Assembly (NCBI RefSeq): GCF_030124145.1
Contig: NZ_JASKMS010000027.1
Span: forward strand, 56,097 to 120,096
Direction: 5' to 3'
Source: Streptomyces sp. 378
Lineage (GTDB): Bacteria; Actinomycetota; Actinomycetes; Streptomycetales; Streptomycetaceae
Length of the DNA: 64,000 nucleotides
Shown here: positions 50,876-59,115 of the stretch, piece after piece
Layout: the number at the start of each line of letters is the position of its first letter
How positions within the stretch are numbered: the stretch's first letter is position 1
The notes under the pieces: model-generated
What the model was told of the DNA's origin: nothing
What the model saw: the letters and a program-made list of their open reading frames with translations, nothing else
Database searches by the model: none
Made by a program: the position numbers and the translations under genes

Positions 50876-52179
50876 CCGCTGTCGACCACGGTCTGGTCAA
50901 GCGGTTCCGCCAGGACGCCGGCGACCGCATCGCCGAGCAGCGCCGTCAGGACCAGGTCGCGGGCGTCACTCCGATGTCCACGGAGGACGAACGGCAGTAC
51001 GCCCGTGCCGTCATAGCCCAGATCCTGGAGGAGTACGCCCGCGCCGAGATCAACGCGGGCCGTACCCCGCTGGACGCCGAGACCGAGGAGCAGTACGCGG
51101 CCGCCGTGCACGCCGCGCTGTTCGGCGTCGGCCGGCTCCAGCCGCTGCTGGACAACCCCGAGGTCGAGAACATCGACATCAACGGCTGCGACCAGGTGTT
51201 CGTCGGGTACGCCGACGGCCGCGAGGTGCAGGGCGACCCCGTCGCCGAGACCGACGAGGAGCTCATCGAGCTCATCCAGGTGCTGGGCGCCTACTCGGGC
51301 CTGTCCTCGCGTCCCTTCGACTCCGCCAACCCGCAGCTCGACCTGCGGCTGCCCGACGGTTCGCGACTGTCGGCCGTCATGGACGTCACCCGGCGCCCCG
51401 CGCTGTCCATCCGCCGGGCGCGCATGGGCAAGGTGTTCATCTCCGACCTCGTCGGCAACGGCACGCTGTCGCCCGAGGTCGCCCACTTCATGGCCTGCGC
51501 GGTCCGCGCCCGCAAGAACATCATGATCGCCGGCGCCACCAACGCCGGTAAGACCACACTGCTGCGCGCCCTCGCCAACGAGATCCCGCCGCACGAGCGT
51601 CTGATCACCGTCGAACGGGCCCTGGAGCTCGGCCTCGACACCTTCCCCGACCTGCACCCCAACGTCGTCGCCTTCGAGGAGCGCCTGCCCAACTCCGAGG
51701 GGCAGGGCACCATTTCGATGGCGGAACTGGTGCGCCGCTCGCTGCGTATGAACCCCTCCCGCGTCATCGTGGGTGAGGTCCTCGGCGACGAGATCGTCAC
51801 CATGCTCAACGCGATGTCGCAGGGCAACGACGGCTCACTGTCCACGATCCACGCCAACAGCTCGCACGAGGTCTTCAACCGTATTTCCACCTACGCGCTG
51901 CAGGCCACGGAACGACTGCCCATCGAGGCCAGCCAGATGCTGATCGCGGGCGCGGTCAACTTCGTCGTCTTCATCCAGCGGCGCAACAACTACGGCAACG
52001 GCGGCCGCCTCCAGCGCATGGTGACCTCCGTCCGCGAGGTCAACGGCGTCGACGGACGCGTGCTGTCCAGCGAGGTGTTCGCGGAGGCCGCGGACGGCCG
52101 GATCGTGCCGCACGCCCCCATAGCCTGCCTGGAGGAACTGATGGCACACGGCTACCGGCCGTCCGGGACCTGGGGGTGA
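50872..52179 (+). CDS. tadA: TadA/CpaF pilus assembly ATPase
   Basis: The 435-residue type II/IV secretion ATPase has Walker A IAGATNAGKTTLLRALAN, the Asp box TVERALELGLD, Walker B-like RVIVGEVLGDEIVTMLNAM with following His box (GSLSTIHANSS), and the N-terminal NPEVENIDINGCDQVFV region. It powers extension of the Tad pilus at the membrane. ATGA coupling to tadZ. Confidence 0.94.
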   Translation: MTAVDHGLVKRFRQDAGDRIAEQRRQDQVAGVTPMSTEDERQYARAVIAQILEEYARAEINAGRTPLDAETEEQYAAAVHAALFGVGRLQPLLDNPEVENIDINGCDQVFVGYADGREVQGDPVAETDEELIELIQVLGAYSGLSSRPFDSANPQLDLRLPDGSRLSAVMDVTRRPALSIRRARMGKVFISDLVGNGTLSPEVAHFMACAVRARKNIMIAGATNAGKTTLLRALANEIPPHERLITVERALELGLDTFPDLHPNVVAFEERLPNSEGQGTISMAELVRRSLRMNPSRVIVGEVLGDEIVTMLNAMSQGNDGSLSTIHANSSHEVFNRISTYALQATERLPIEASQMLIAGAVNFVVFIQRRNNYGNGGRLQRMVTSVREVNGVDGRVLSSEVFAEAADGRIVPHAPIACLEELMAHGYRPSGTWG

Positions 52180-52186
52180 GCCGGGC

Positions 52187-53182
52187 ATGAGCACGAACCT
52201 CGCCGCCATCGGCTCGCTCGGCTCCATGGGCGGCCTGTTCTCCACCACCGTCCTGTACGCGATGGGGAGCGGCGTCGCCGTCGGCGGCGGACTCGCCCTC
52301 CTTGTCGTCGCCGTACGCGGACTGCCCGCCAAGCCCGACCACGAGAAGCAGAAGGCCGCCGAGCGGGCGAGCGAACTCATCCGCTTCGCCGGGCAGCGCG
52401 GCTCGCTCGCCGCCATCGTCGGCCTGGTCGTCCTGGTCCTCACCCGCTGGGCCGTCGCGGGCCTCGCGGCCGGTGTCCTCGTCTTCTTCTGGGACCGTCT
52501 GTTCGGCGGAGCCGCTGAGGAGCGGGCCGCCATGCGCCGCGTGGAGGCCCTGGCCTCCTGGACGGAGTCCCTGCGCGACACCATCGCCGGCGCCGTAGGC
52601 CTGGAACAGGCCATCCCGGCCTCCGCCCGCGCCGCGGCCCCCGTCCTGCGACCCCACCTCGACGCCCTCGTCGACCGGCTGCGCGCCCGCACCCCGCTGC
52701 CCGAGGCGCTCCAGCAACTCGCCGACGAGATCGACGACGCCTCCGCCGACATCATCGTCGCGGCCCTCATCCTCAACGCCCGGCTGCGCGGCCCGGGCCT
52801 GCGCCAAGTCCTGGGCGCCCTGGCCAAGTCGGCCCGCGAGGAGGTCGACATGCGCCAGCGGGTCATGGCCCAGCGCGCGTCGACCCGCAGGTCCGTGCAG
52901 ATCGTCGTGGCGGTCTCCGTCGCGTTCGTCCTCGGCCTGTCGATCTTCAACCGCGACTTCGTGGCGCCGTACGGAACGGCCGTCGGCCAGCTCGTCCTGG
53001 CCTGTGTCTGCGGCCTGTTCGCGCTCGGCTTCTGGTGGCTGCGCAAGCTGTCCACCATCGAGACGCCCGAGCGCTTCCTCGTCCGCGACGAGGCCAACGT
53101 CCAGTTCGTCCGCCCCAGGACGCCGTCGCAAGGAGCAGCGCAGTCCCCGCAGCGGCTGCCGCAGGAAGAGGGGGTTCGCTGA
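52187..53182 (+). CDS. tadB: TadB pilus assembly membrane protein
   Basis: The 331-residue type II secretion F-domain protein has N-terminal and middle helices (GGGLALLVVAVRGLP, AAIVGLVVLVLTRWAVAGLAAGVLVFFW), the cytoplasmic F domain (ALASWTESLRDTIAGAVGLEQAI, PEALQQLADEIDDASADIIVAAL) and C-terminal helices (VQIVVAVSVAFVLGLSIF and VLACVCGLFALGFWWLRKL). It is a platform protein paired with TadC. Its stop overlaps tadC's start. Confidence 0.9.
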   Translation: MSTNLAAIGSLGSMGGLFSTTVLYAMGSGVAVGGGLALLVVAVRGLPAKPDHEKQKAAERASELIRFAGQRGSLAAIVGLVVLVLTRWAVAGLAAGVLVFFWDRLFGGAAEERAAMRRVEALASWTESLRDTIAGAVGLEQAIPASARAAAPVLRPHLDALVDRLRARTPLPEALQQLADEIDDASADIIVAALILNARLRGPGLRQVLGALAKSAREEVDMRQRVMAQRASTRRSVQIVVAVSVAFVLGLSIFNRDFVAPYGTAVGQLVLACVCGLFALGFWWLRKLSTIETPERFLVRDEANVQFVRPRTPSQGAAQSPQRLPQEEGVR

Positions 53183-54105
53183 TGGACCTCACGATGCCGC
53201 TCGTCGTCGGCGCCGTCCTCGGTCTGGGTCTCTACGCCCTCGTCCGCGCCCTCATGCCGGGCAAGCGCAGCGCGATCTCACAGGTCGCGCGGATCGACGC
53301 GATGCGGGCCCGCGGCTCGGCCTACGAGTCGGCCCGCGTCGAGCGGGAGAAGGGGCGCCTGGGCGGGCTGCGGGCCGAAGTGGGCCTGCGCGTCTCGGAG
53401 TTCTACCTCCAGCAGGGCTGGGAGCAGCGCTCGCTGCGCGCGGACCTCGCGGTGCTGGACCGAAGCTGGGAGAAGTTCCTGGCCACGAAGGTGCTGCTGG
53501 GCGTGGCCGGCCTGTTCTTCGGCCCGTTCCTGTTCGCCATCGTCTACACGCTGGGCGTCGGGAGGAGCCCGATCATCCCGGTCTGGCTGGCGCTGCTCTT
53601 CGCGACGGTCTTCTTCTTCCTGCCCGACCTGGAGGTACGGCGGGACGCGGCCGAGAAGCGGCGCGACCTGCGGCGCGTGATCGGCGCGTACCTCGACCTG
53701 GTGTCGATGAGCCTCGCCGGCGGACGCGGCCTGCCCGAGGCCCTGATGGCGGCGGCCGAAATCTCCGACGGCTGGGCCAACCAGCGCATCCGCAACGCCC
53801 TGTCCGACGCCCGTATCACCGGTGTCAGCCAGTGGCAGGCGCTCGGCGCGCTCGGCGAGGAGATCGGCGTCGAGGAACTGAAGGACCTCTCCGCCTCCCT
53901 GGCCCTGGTCGCGGACGACGGTGCCAAGGTCCGCGAGTCCCTCGCCTCCCGCGCCGAGACCATGCGGCACCGCGAGCTCGCCGAGATCGAGGGCAGCGCG
54001 GGCGAGAAGTCCCAGTCGATGCTCGTGGCGCAGCTGCTGCTGTGCGCCGGGTTCCTGGTGTTCCTCATCTTTCCGGCGGCGATGCGGGTGTTCCAGGTGC
54101 AGTGA
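53182..54105 (+). CDS. tadC: TadC pilus assembly membrane protein
   Basis: The 307-residue second platform protein has a TM at the N-terminus (MPLVVGAVLGLGLYALVRALMP) and in the middle (VLLGVAGLFFGPFLFAIVYTLGVG, WLALLFATVFFFLPDL). The F domain follows (YLDLVSMSLAGGRGLPEALMAAAEI, RITGVSQWQALGALGEEIGVEELKDLSASLALVADDGAKV), then a terminal TM (LLLCAGFLVFLIFPAAM). TGATG overlap with tadB. Confidence 0.9.
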   Translation: MDLTMPLVVGAVLGLGLYALVRALMPGKRSAISQVARIDAMRARGSAYESARVEREKGRLGGLRAEVGLRVSEFYLQQGWEQRSLRADLAVLDRSWEKFLATKVLLGVAGLFFGPFLFAIVYTLGVGRSPIIPVWLALLFATVFFFLPDLEVRRDAAEKRRDLRRVIGAYLDLVSMSLAGGRGLPEALMAAAEISDGWANQRIRNALSDARITGVSQWQALGALGEEIGVEELKDLSASLALVADDGAKVRESLASRAETMRHRELAEIEGSAGEKSQSMLVAQLLLCAGFLVFLIFPAAMRVFQVQ

Positions 54106-54179
54106 GCCGTGCGTGAGCCTTGCGGCGACCTTCGCCACCACAGAACCTCCGTGAACCGATTTCGAAAGGACAAGACGTC

Positions 54180-54431
54180 ATGAACGGACGCACCTTCCAC
54201 ACCGGCATCCCCGCCGTGGACTTCCTCGTCACCTTCCTCCGGGCCCGCACCGAGCGTGCCCGCTCCGGCGAGCTGGACCGCGGTGCCTCCGCGGTCGAGT
54301 GGGTCATCATCTCCGCGGTGGTCGTGGCGATCGTCGGTGTCGTGGCCGCCATCATCAACGCCGCGCTGAGCGAGGGCGCCAACAAGGTCGGCGACTGCAT
54401 CAAGGGTGCGGACGCGGGCAAGACCTGCTGA
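54180..54431 (+). CDS. flp: Flp-type pilin
   Basis: The 83-residue prepilin has a basic N-terminus, the cleavage-like site GELDRGASAVEWVI with Glu at the +5 class position, a hydrophobic helix (VVVAIVGVVAAIINAAL) and a short tail with two Cys residues (GDCIKGADAGKTC). It is the probable major subunit of the Tad pilus and a substrate for the peptidase at 63059. AAAGGAC precedes the ATG. Confidence 0.87.
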   Translation: MNGRTFHTGIPAVDFLVTFLRARTERARSGELDRGASAVEWVIISAVVVAIVGVVAAIINAALSEGANKVGDCIKGADAGKTC

Positions 54432-54460
54432 CCGTCTCAGGAGCAACGGGGTTCACGGGG

Positions 54461-54922
54461 ATGCCGGCAGACGTCAGCAGACGGGCACGCCGCTGGGTGC
54501 GGGCCGCACGGAAACGGGCGGCCACCCGCGGCGACTCAGGCATGACCGCGATCGAGTTCGTGCTGCTCACCCCGGTCCTCTTCTTCATGATCTTCGCGAC
54601 CGTGCAGTTCGCCCTGTACTTCTTCGCGGACCATGTCGCCCAGGCGGCGGCCCAGGCCGGAGCCCGCAAGGCCCGCGCCACGGCCGACGAACGGCCGGGC
54701 GCCTGGCGGGGCGAGGCGCGGGACGTCGTGGACAGCTACATCCGGCAGCTGGGCCCGCAGTTGGTCCTCTCCCCGGACGTGACGATGGTGCAGCCGGAGC
54801 AGAACACGGTGGGCGTGGAGATCGCGGCGAGGGTACCGACGGTGTTTCCGGGGCTGGACCTGACGGTGCACGCGCAGTCGGTGGGACCGGTGGAGCGGTT
54901 CGTGCCGGAAGAGGGGAACTGA
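54461..54922 (+). CDS. tadE: TadE-like pseudopilin
   Basis: The 153-residue protein has an Arg-rich N-terminus, the TadE motif DSGMTAIEFVLLTPVLFFMIFATVQFALYFF (cleavable hydrophobic region) and an exported C-terminal domain. It is the first of three TadE/TadG-like pseudopilins in the operon. ATG at 54461 is chosen to include the basic N-terminal stretch. Confidence 0.85.
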   Translation: MPADVSRRARRWVRAARKRAATRGDSGMTAIEFVLLTPVLFFMIFATVQFALYFFADHVAQAAAQAGARKARATADERPGAWRGEARDVVDSYIRQLGPQLVLSPDVTMVQPEQNTVGVEIAARVPTVFPGLDLTVHAQSVGPVERFVPEEGN

Positions 54923-54923
54923 C

Positions 54924-55352
54924 ATGTCCGTCCCCTCGGTTCGGGAGGGCCGCCGGTTCGCGGACGACAGCGGCCTGTCCACCGTCGAGGTCGTGATCCT
55001 CGCACCGGTGATGATCCTGTTCATCCTGGTCCTGGTGGCGTTCGGCCAGCTCGTGGACGGGCGTGGAGCGCTCGACGGCGCGGCCCGGGACGCGGCCCGC
55101 GCCGGGTCGATCCAGAAGGACCACGCGACGGCCATGGCCGAGGCGAAGAAGGCCGCCGAGGCGAACCTGGCGGACGTCTGCTCGGGCCCGGTGTCCGTCA
55201 CGCAGACCAGCCAGGGCTTCGAACCGGACACCATCTTCACGGTCGAGGTGAGCTGCCAGGTGCGGGGCCTCGCCATGCTCGGCCTCGACGTCCCGACGAC
55301 CCTGTCGTCGAGCTTCAGCTCCCCGCTCGATCCGTTCCGGAGGTCGGCGTGA
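54924..55352 (+). CDS. TadE/TadG-family pseudopilin
   Basis: The 142-residue protein has the conserved GLSTVEVVILAPVMILFILVLVAFGQLVDG region, an Ala-rich helix (ALDGAARDAARAGSIQ) and an exported domain with Cys residues (DVCSGPV, SCQV). It overlaps the next gene by a GTGA. It is expected to incorporate in or under the pilus. Confidence 0.85.
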   Translation: MSVPSVREGRRFADDSGLSTVEVVILAPVMILFILVLVAFGQLVDGRGALDGAARDAARAGSIQKDHATAMAEAKKAAEANLADVCSGPVSVTQTSQGFEPDTIFTVEVSCQVRGLAMLGLDVPTTLSSSFSSPLDPFRRSA

Positions 55353-55819
55353 GACACCTGCGGCCGTACGGGCGGGCGCGTTGGGCGGCCCGCCGCGCAC
55401 AGTGGGACGACCGCGGCTCGGGCGCGGGCGCGGTCATCATCTTCACGCTCGTCTTCCTCTCCCTCTCGGCGTTCGTCATCGACGGCGGCCTGTCCATCTC
55501 CAAACGGGAACGCGCCGCCGACATCGCCGAACAGGCGGCCCGCTACGCCGCGCAGGACATCGACCGTGACGCCCTCTACGAGAACGAGGGCGGCCCCGCC
55601 CCCATCAACTTCGAGAACTGCGACGCCCGCGTGAAGGCCTTCGCGCGCGAGATGGGCATGACGGGCGCGGACATCGGAGCGACCCACTGTGTGGCGGCGA
55701 ATGCCGAGCAGGTCGAGGTCGAGGTCCAGCTCACGTACTCCCCGGTCTTCACGGGCATGTTCTACGGCGGCGACGTGGTGGTCCACGGCCAGGCGGTGGC
55801 GCAGAACGAGGTCGGCTGA
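55349..55819 (+). CDS. TadE/TadG-family pseudopilin, third in operon
   Basis: The 156-residue protein has an Arg-rich N-terminus, DRGSGAGAVIIFTLVFLSLSAFVIDGGLSISKRERAADIAEQAARYAA and two well-spaced Cys (ENCDARV, ATHCVAA). It has the TadG-like VIDGG element. It closes the first half of the Tad operon. A ~300-bp gap (55820-56115) without a supported gene follows. Confidence 0.85.
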   Translation: MRHLRPYGRARWAARRAQWDDRGSGAGAVIIFTLVFLSLSAFVIDGGLSISKRERAADIAEQAARYAAQDIDRDALYENEGGPAPINFENCDARVKAFAREMGMTGADIGATHCVAANAEQVEVEVQLTYSPVFTGMFYGGDVVVHGQAVAQNEVG

Positions 55820-56115
55820 GCCGATCCGGAACATTCGGCGAATCCGCACACCGTTCATCACGAGGTCATGGCGATGCCGGGCGGAAACCGAGCCCGGCCC
55901 CCTTTTCCGCGCCGCGGGCCGCATTCGTGTATCACGAAGTGGCAGAGGGCGTGAAGGTCGCGAGGTCCTCGCTGACCGAACGGTCACACCCATGAAGGCG
56001 CTCTTCGAAAATCGGCACCCACGCATCACCACTGACTGGCCGTGCCTTCTTTCAACGTGCTTTAGTCGGTCGCGCTCGAGCACTTCGAATTCTTGAATGA
56101 AGGGAACCGCCTCCC

Positions 56116-56346
56116 ATGGCCTTCACCCCGCAGATCCAGACCGCCCAGATGTCCGACGCCGAGCTGGACACCATCGCCGGCGGTCAGGCGGGTGGCGCCA
56201 CCGCGGGTGCCGGTGCCGCGGCCGGTCTCTACGTCGAGACCACGGCCGCCGGCCTCACCGCCGGGGTGGGCGGCGGCCTGGGCCTCGCCGTCTCGCCCCA
56301 GGGCGTCGCGGCGGACCTGCACCTCAACGCGGCCGTCGCTTCCTGA
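56116..56346 (+). CDS. Double-glycine-leader, Cys-free Gly/Ala-rich peptide
   Basis: The 76-residue peptide has a leader MAFTPQIQTAQMSDAELDTIAGG (residues 1-23) with the ELDxIxGG double-glycine signature of class II bacteriocin or RiPP leaders. The 53-residue core is Gly/Ala/Val-rich with GxxxG-like spacing and contains no Cys, so a lanthionine product is unlikely. It could be an unmodified bacteriocin-like or membrane-inserting peptide. No processing peptidase, ABC exporter or modifying enzyme is adjacent. AAGGGA precedes the ATG and a strong terminator follows it. Confidence 0.72.
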   Translation: MAFTPQIQTAQMSDAELDTIAGGQAGGATAGAGAAAGLYVETTAAGLTAGVGGGLGLAVSPQGVAADLHLNAAVAS

Positions 56347-56358
56347 CGAACGCATGGG

Positions 56359-56393
56359 AAAAAGCCCCGGATCTCCGGACCCGGGGCCTTTTC
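56359..56393. terminator. Bidirectional terminator
   Basis: GCCCCGG (56364-56370) pairs with CCGGGGC (56381-56387), flanked by AAAAA on the left and CTTTT on the right. It ends both the GG-leader peptide and the minus-strand module C. Confidence 0.8.
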
Positions 56394-56412
56394 GCGTCCT
56401 CCGGACAGCGGC

Positions 56413-56766
56413 CTACTTCCCCCCGCTGTCCCCCTTGCCGCCCTTTCCGCCCCGCTTGTCCTCGGTCTTCACGGCGTCGTTCACCTTCTTGGCGAGTTCG
56501 TCGTCCAGTTTCTTGAACTCGCGCACGACGGCATCGGACATGCTCGCGAGTGCGTCCAACTGCTGCGTGATGTCCTCACGCCCGTCCTCCCAGTTGGATT
56601 CGAAATCGCCGAGCGCGTCATTGACGCTGCCGTCGCCGATGTCGTCCTTGTAGGACTCGAACAGCTTCTTGGTGTGATTCAGACGGGTCTTGATGGACCG
56701 CAGCCGGCGCCCGTAGCTCTCCAACTCGGTCAGCGGAAGCGCGAGGTCGCTCTTGCCCTTGCCCAT
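56413..56766 (-). CDS. WXG100-like protein (module C)
   Basis: The 117-residue helical protein has LTELESYGRRLRSIKTRLNHTKKLF, a turn region GDGSVNDALGDF, ESNWEDGREDITQQLDAL and a C-terminal FKKLDDELAKKVND with a Gly/Lys tail. It resembles the first WXG100 proteins of modules A and B (the terminal LD/IDEELAK motif). It is the last gene of module C, not followed by a large putative substrate. Confidence 0.75.
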   Translation of the reverse strand: MGKGKSDLALPLTELESYGRRLRSIKTRLNHTKKLFESYKDDIGDGSVNDALGDFESNWEDGREDITQQLDALASMSDAVVREFKKLDDELAKKVNDAVKTEDKRGGKGGKGDSGGK

Positions 56767-56792
56767 GTGGATCCCCCCAGCAGGTCGGATGG

Positions 56793-57398
56793 TCAGACGA
56801 AGCGGAATGTACTCGTCACAGCGTCGAAGATGTCGTGGAACGCCTCGGCCAGATCCAGCACGGGGCTCGCCCCCGAGATGAGGACGACCTGGTTGTCGGT
56901 CCCCGGCAGGGGCACGTACGTCTGGGTCAGCACCATCCGTAGCGTACGAGTGTCGCCCTCGGCGACGGGCACGTCCTCCACGCCGTAGGTGCGTGCCGCG
57001 GTGCCCACTTCCGGGATCTCGACGGTGGTGACCTCGCGCCAGGCGTCACCCTCGCGTCGAGGGGCGATGGCGCGCAGGCTCTCCGCGATGGCGCGGGGGT
57101 CCGTGGACAGGGCCACACCTTGTTTGTTCTTCGCTCCGAGGACGGAGACGGTGACGGTCGCGGACAGCGGGAACCCGTCGAAGTTCTCGGCCATACAGCC
57201 CATGTAGAGGGCGCCGGAGTCGTGGGCGTCCTTGGCCATCTTGCGGAGCATGGCGCTCATGTCGGTTCGGTACGGGGCGAGTTCGGGAGACTCCCGGACT
57301 CGGTCGTCGACAAGGGCCCTGATCGTGGCGTCACGACCTTCGGGACGGATGTCGAACTCCCACCAGGAATCCGGAACCGCCAGCGAGAAACTGGACAT
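56793..57398 (-). CDS. ~200-aa module protein (module C copy)
   Basis: The 201-residue member of the local family has AVPDSWWEFDIRPEGRD at the start, SATVTVSVLG in the middle and DNQVVLISGASPVLDLAEAFHDIFDAVTSTFRFV at the end. It lacks a signal peptide. It aligns best with the module A protein at 37028 in its N- and C-terminal landmarks. Start MSSFSLAVP at 57398 is chosen for the natural beginning. A frame back to 57434 is possible. Confidence 0.68.
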   Translation of the reverse strand: MSSFSLAVPDSWWEFDIRPEGRDATIRALVDDRVRESPELAPYRTDMSAMLRKMAKDAHDSGALYMGCMAENFDGFPLSATVTVSVLGAKNKQGVALSTDPRAIAESLRAIAPRREGDAWREVTTVEIPEVGTAARTYGVEDVPVAEGDTRTLRMVLTQTYVPLPGTDNQVVLISGASPVLDLAEAFHDIFDAVTSTFRFV

Positions 57399-57430
57399 CG
57401 ATGCAACCTGTCTTTCCCGGTTCGCTCCCA

Positions 57431-57823
57431 TCACATACTGATTCCGAGGTCGTTTGTCGCGATGTCGATCAGTCTGCTTTCGGGTACTGGCGGTGTCTTG
57501 TAGTTCAGGGCCCTGATGTGCCTCAGGAAATCGTCAGGAAGGGAAAGGTGATACGTGGTCACGTAGTAGTGGAGGTCTTCGCGCCAGAGCCAAGTGCCAT
57601 CCGTGTACAGGGATCCTACGCCTGTCATGTCGGGTGCGTCGGGATCCAGGACGTCTGGTCCCGCACTCATTTCGCTCCAGATTCCTGTGCCATGCCTGAG
57701 ATATTCGAGGATGCCGTTCTCGTCTGGCTCGCCTGAGGGCCTGACCGCATCCTTGATCGAACCGGTCTCCGCCAGCCGCCAACCGGGAGAGAGTTCGGAA
57801 AAGAATCCTACGGGGCGAATCAT
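57431..57823 (-). CDS. Hypothetical 130-aa protein in module C
   Basis: The protein starts MIRPVGFFSELSP after AAGGAG and is acidic, with LYTDGTWLWREDLHYYVTTYHLSLPDDFLRHI. Proteins with this pattern are common in Streptomyces accessory regions and some lie beside toxins, so immunity is conceivable. No catalytic motif is visible. Confidence 0.68.
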   Translation of the reverse strand: MIRPVGFFSELSPGWRLAETGSIKDAVRPSGEPDENGILEYLRHGTGIWSEMSAGPDVLDPDAPDMTGVGSLYTDGTWLWREDLHYYVTTYHLSLPDDFLRHIRALNYKTPPVPESRLIDIATNDLGISM

Positions 57824-58023
57824 CGAAACTCCTTTTCGTGCTGTCGTCTTCAGACCACGGGAAGAAAGGTGAGCCATACTCCCTCGTCCCTGATGTGCGG
57901 TGTGAAGGGACCCTCGCCGAAGCTGGGCACGCCGACTGCGTTGGTAGGAGCCTGGAGAGGACCCCAGGGAGCTCGAGCTCGCCATGTCCGATCACGTGCG
58001 GCCGGGCGGCTGGGGAAGGGCCG

Positions 58024-59115
58024 TCAGCGGTTGAGCGACTGGATTTCCTGGACGTTGATGTCCTGGGTGGTCTCGAACGTGCCGTCGGGCAGGCCGCCGT
58101 CGGAGCCGTCGGAGCCGTCGGAGCCTTCCCAGGTGATCTGCCAGGTGACGCCGGCCGAGAGCCGGTACGGGGTGCCGTCGGTCGCACGGAGGTAGCGGAT
58201 GCCGCACGGCGGGGTCTTGTCGGCGGCGCCCTTGGTGTACGGGGTGCCGAGGGAGCCGTCGTCGCTGATCTCGCAGTCGCCGGAGGCGGGGAAGACCTCG
58301 GCGTCCTCGGTGCCCGGGTCCAGGTGGAGGGCGACGGGCTTGGCCGTCGTCTCGGCCCACAGGCCCGTGTTCGGCAGTGCGGCGCGGACCTTGACGTCCT
58401 TGAAGGTGCCCTTGTCCAGCCAGACCCATGTGGGCAGGTTGACCGTGGACTTGCCCTTCGGCTTCAGCTCGACCTCGGTCTCCGGGACCCTGATCTTGTT
58501 GTAGGCGTACTCGGCGAGCGTCTTCGGGGTGGGCGCGTTCGGGTCGTCCGGAACCTCGCCCGCGTCGACCCAGAACATGATGCGGCCGCAGTCCCAGGAT
58601 CTCGGGTCGTTGGGATCGGGGGCGACGCCGCGCCAGAAGTAGCCGTCCTTGCCGAGGTTGTAGTTCTCGTAGCCCTCGGCGGAGCTGTTCGTCGCCGCGT
58701 GCAGATCGAAGTTGTCCGCCGGCTTGCCGTCCCGGTAGTGGTCGGTCCACAGACCTTCACCGAACCAGGACTCGTGGATTCCGACATCGCCGCCGCCGTC
58801 GGTGTCCACGAACTTCTTGAGTTGCCCGGCGGTGAAAGCCGGTTCGTACCAGCAGGCAGGCGGCTCCCAATTCGGGTCCACGGTGCCGAGGTTCCCCTCC
58901 TTGCCGCCGCCGTCACCACCGCTCGGATAGCTGACCCGGATGGTGGAGACGGACGCCGAGAGGGTTCCGTCCTTGCTCGCGTGTCCCGTGGCGTTGTCCC
59001 CGTTGGACGGCTTCTTGTCGTTTCCCACACCGATGGCATGAGCCGTCGTGGCGGAGAGGGAGATCGTCAGAGTCGTCGCGGCGAGGGTGGCCAGAGCCCG
59101 CTTGTGCCGGTACAT
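58024..59115 (-). CDS. Secreted protein of the module family (363 aa)
   Basis: A signal peptide (LATLAATTLTISLSATTAHA) is followed by a mature domain paralogous to the module B protein. Shared features are PPACWYEP, FWRG, IMFWVDAGEVPD, VNLPTWVWLDKGTF, PVALHLDPGTEDAEVFPASGDC, TPPCGIRYL, TWQITWEG and NVQEIQSLNR. Cys pairs imply extracellular disulfides. The stop of the upstream lipoprotein overlaps the ATG at 59115 by one base. Confidence 0.78.
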   Translation of the reverse strand: MYRHKRALATLAATTLTISLSATTAHAIGVGNDKKPSNGDNATGHASKDGTLSASVSTIRVSYPSGGDGGGKEGNLGTVDPNWEPPACWYEPAFTAGQLKKFVDTDGGGDVGIHESWFGEGLWTDHYRDGKPADNFDLHAATNSSAEGYENYNLGKDGYFWRGVAPDPNDPRSWDCGRIMFWVDAGEVPDDPNAPTPKTLAEYAYNKIRVPETEVELKPKGKSTVNLPTWVWLDKGTFKDVKVRAALPNTGLWAETTAKPVALHLDPGTEDAEVFPASGDCEISDDGSLGTPYTKGAADKTPPCGIRYLRATDGTPYRLSAGVTWQITWEGSDGSDGSDGGLPDGTFETTQDINVQEIQSLNR

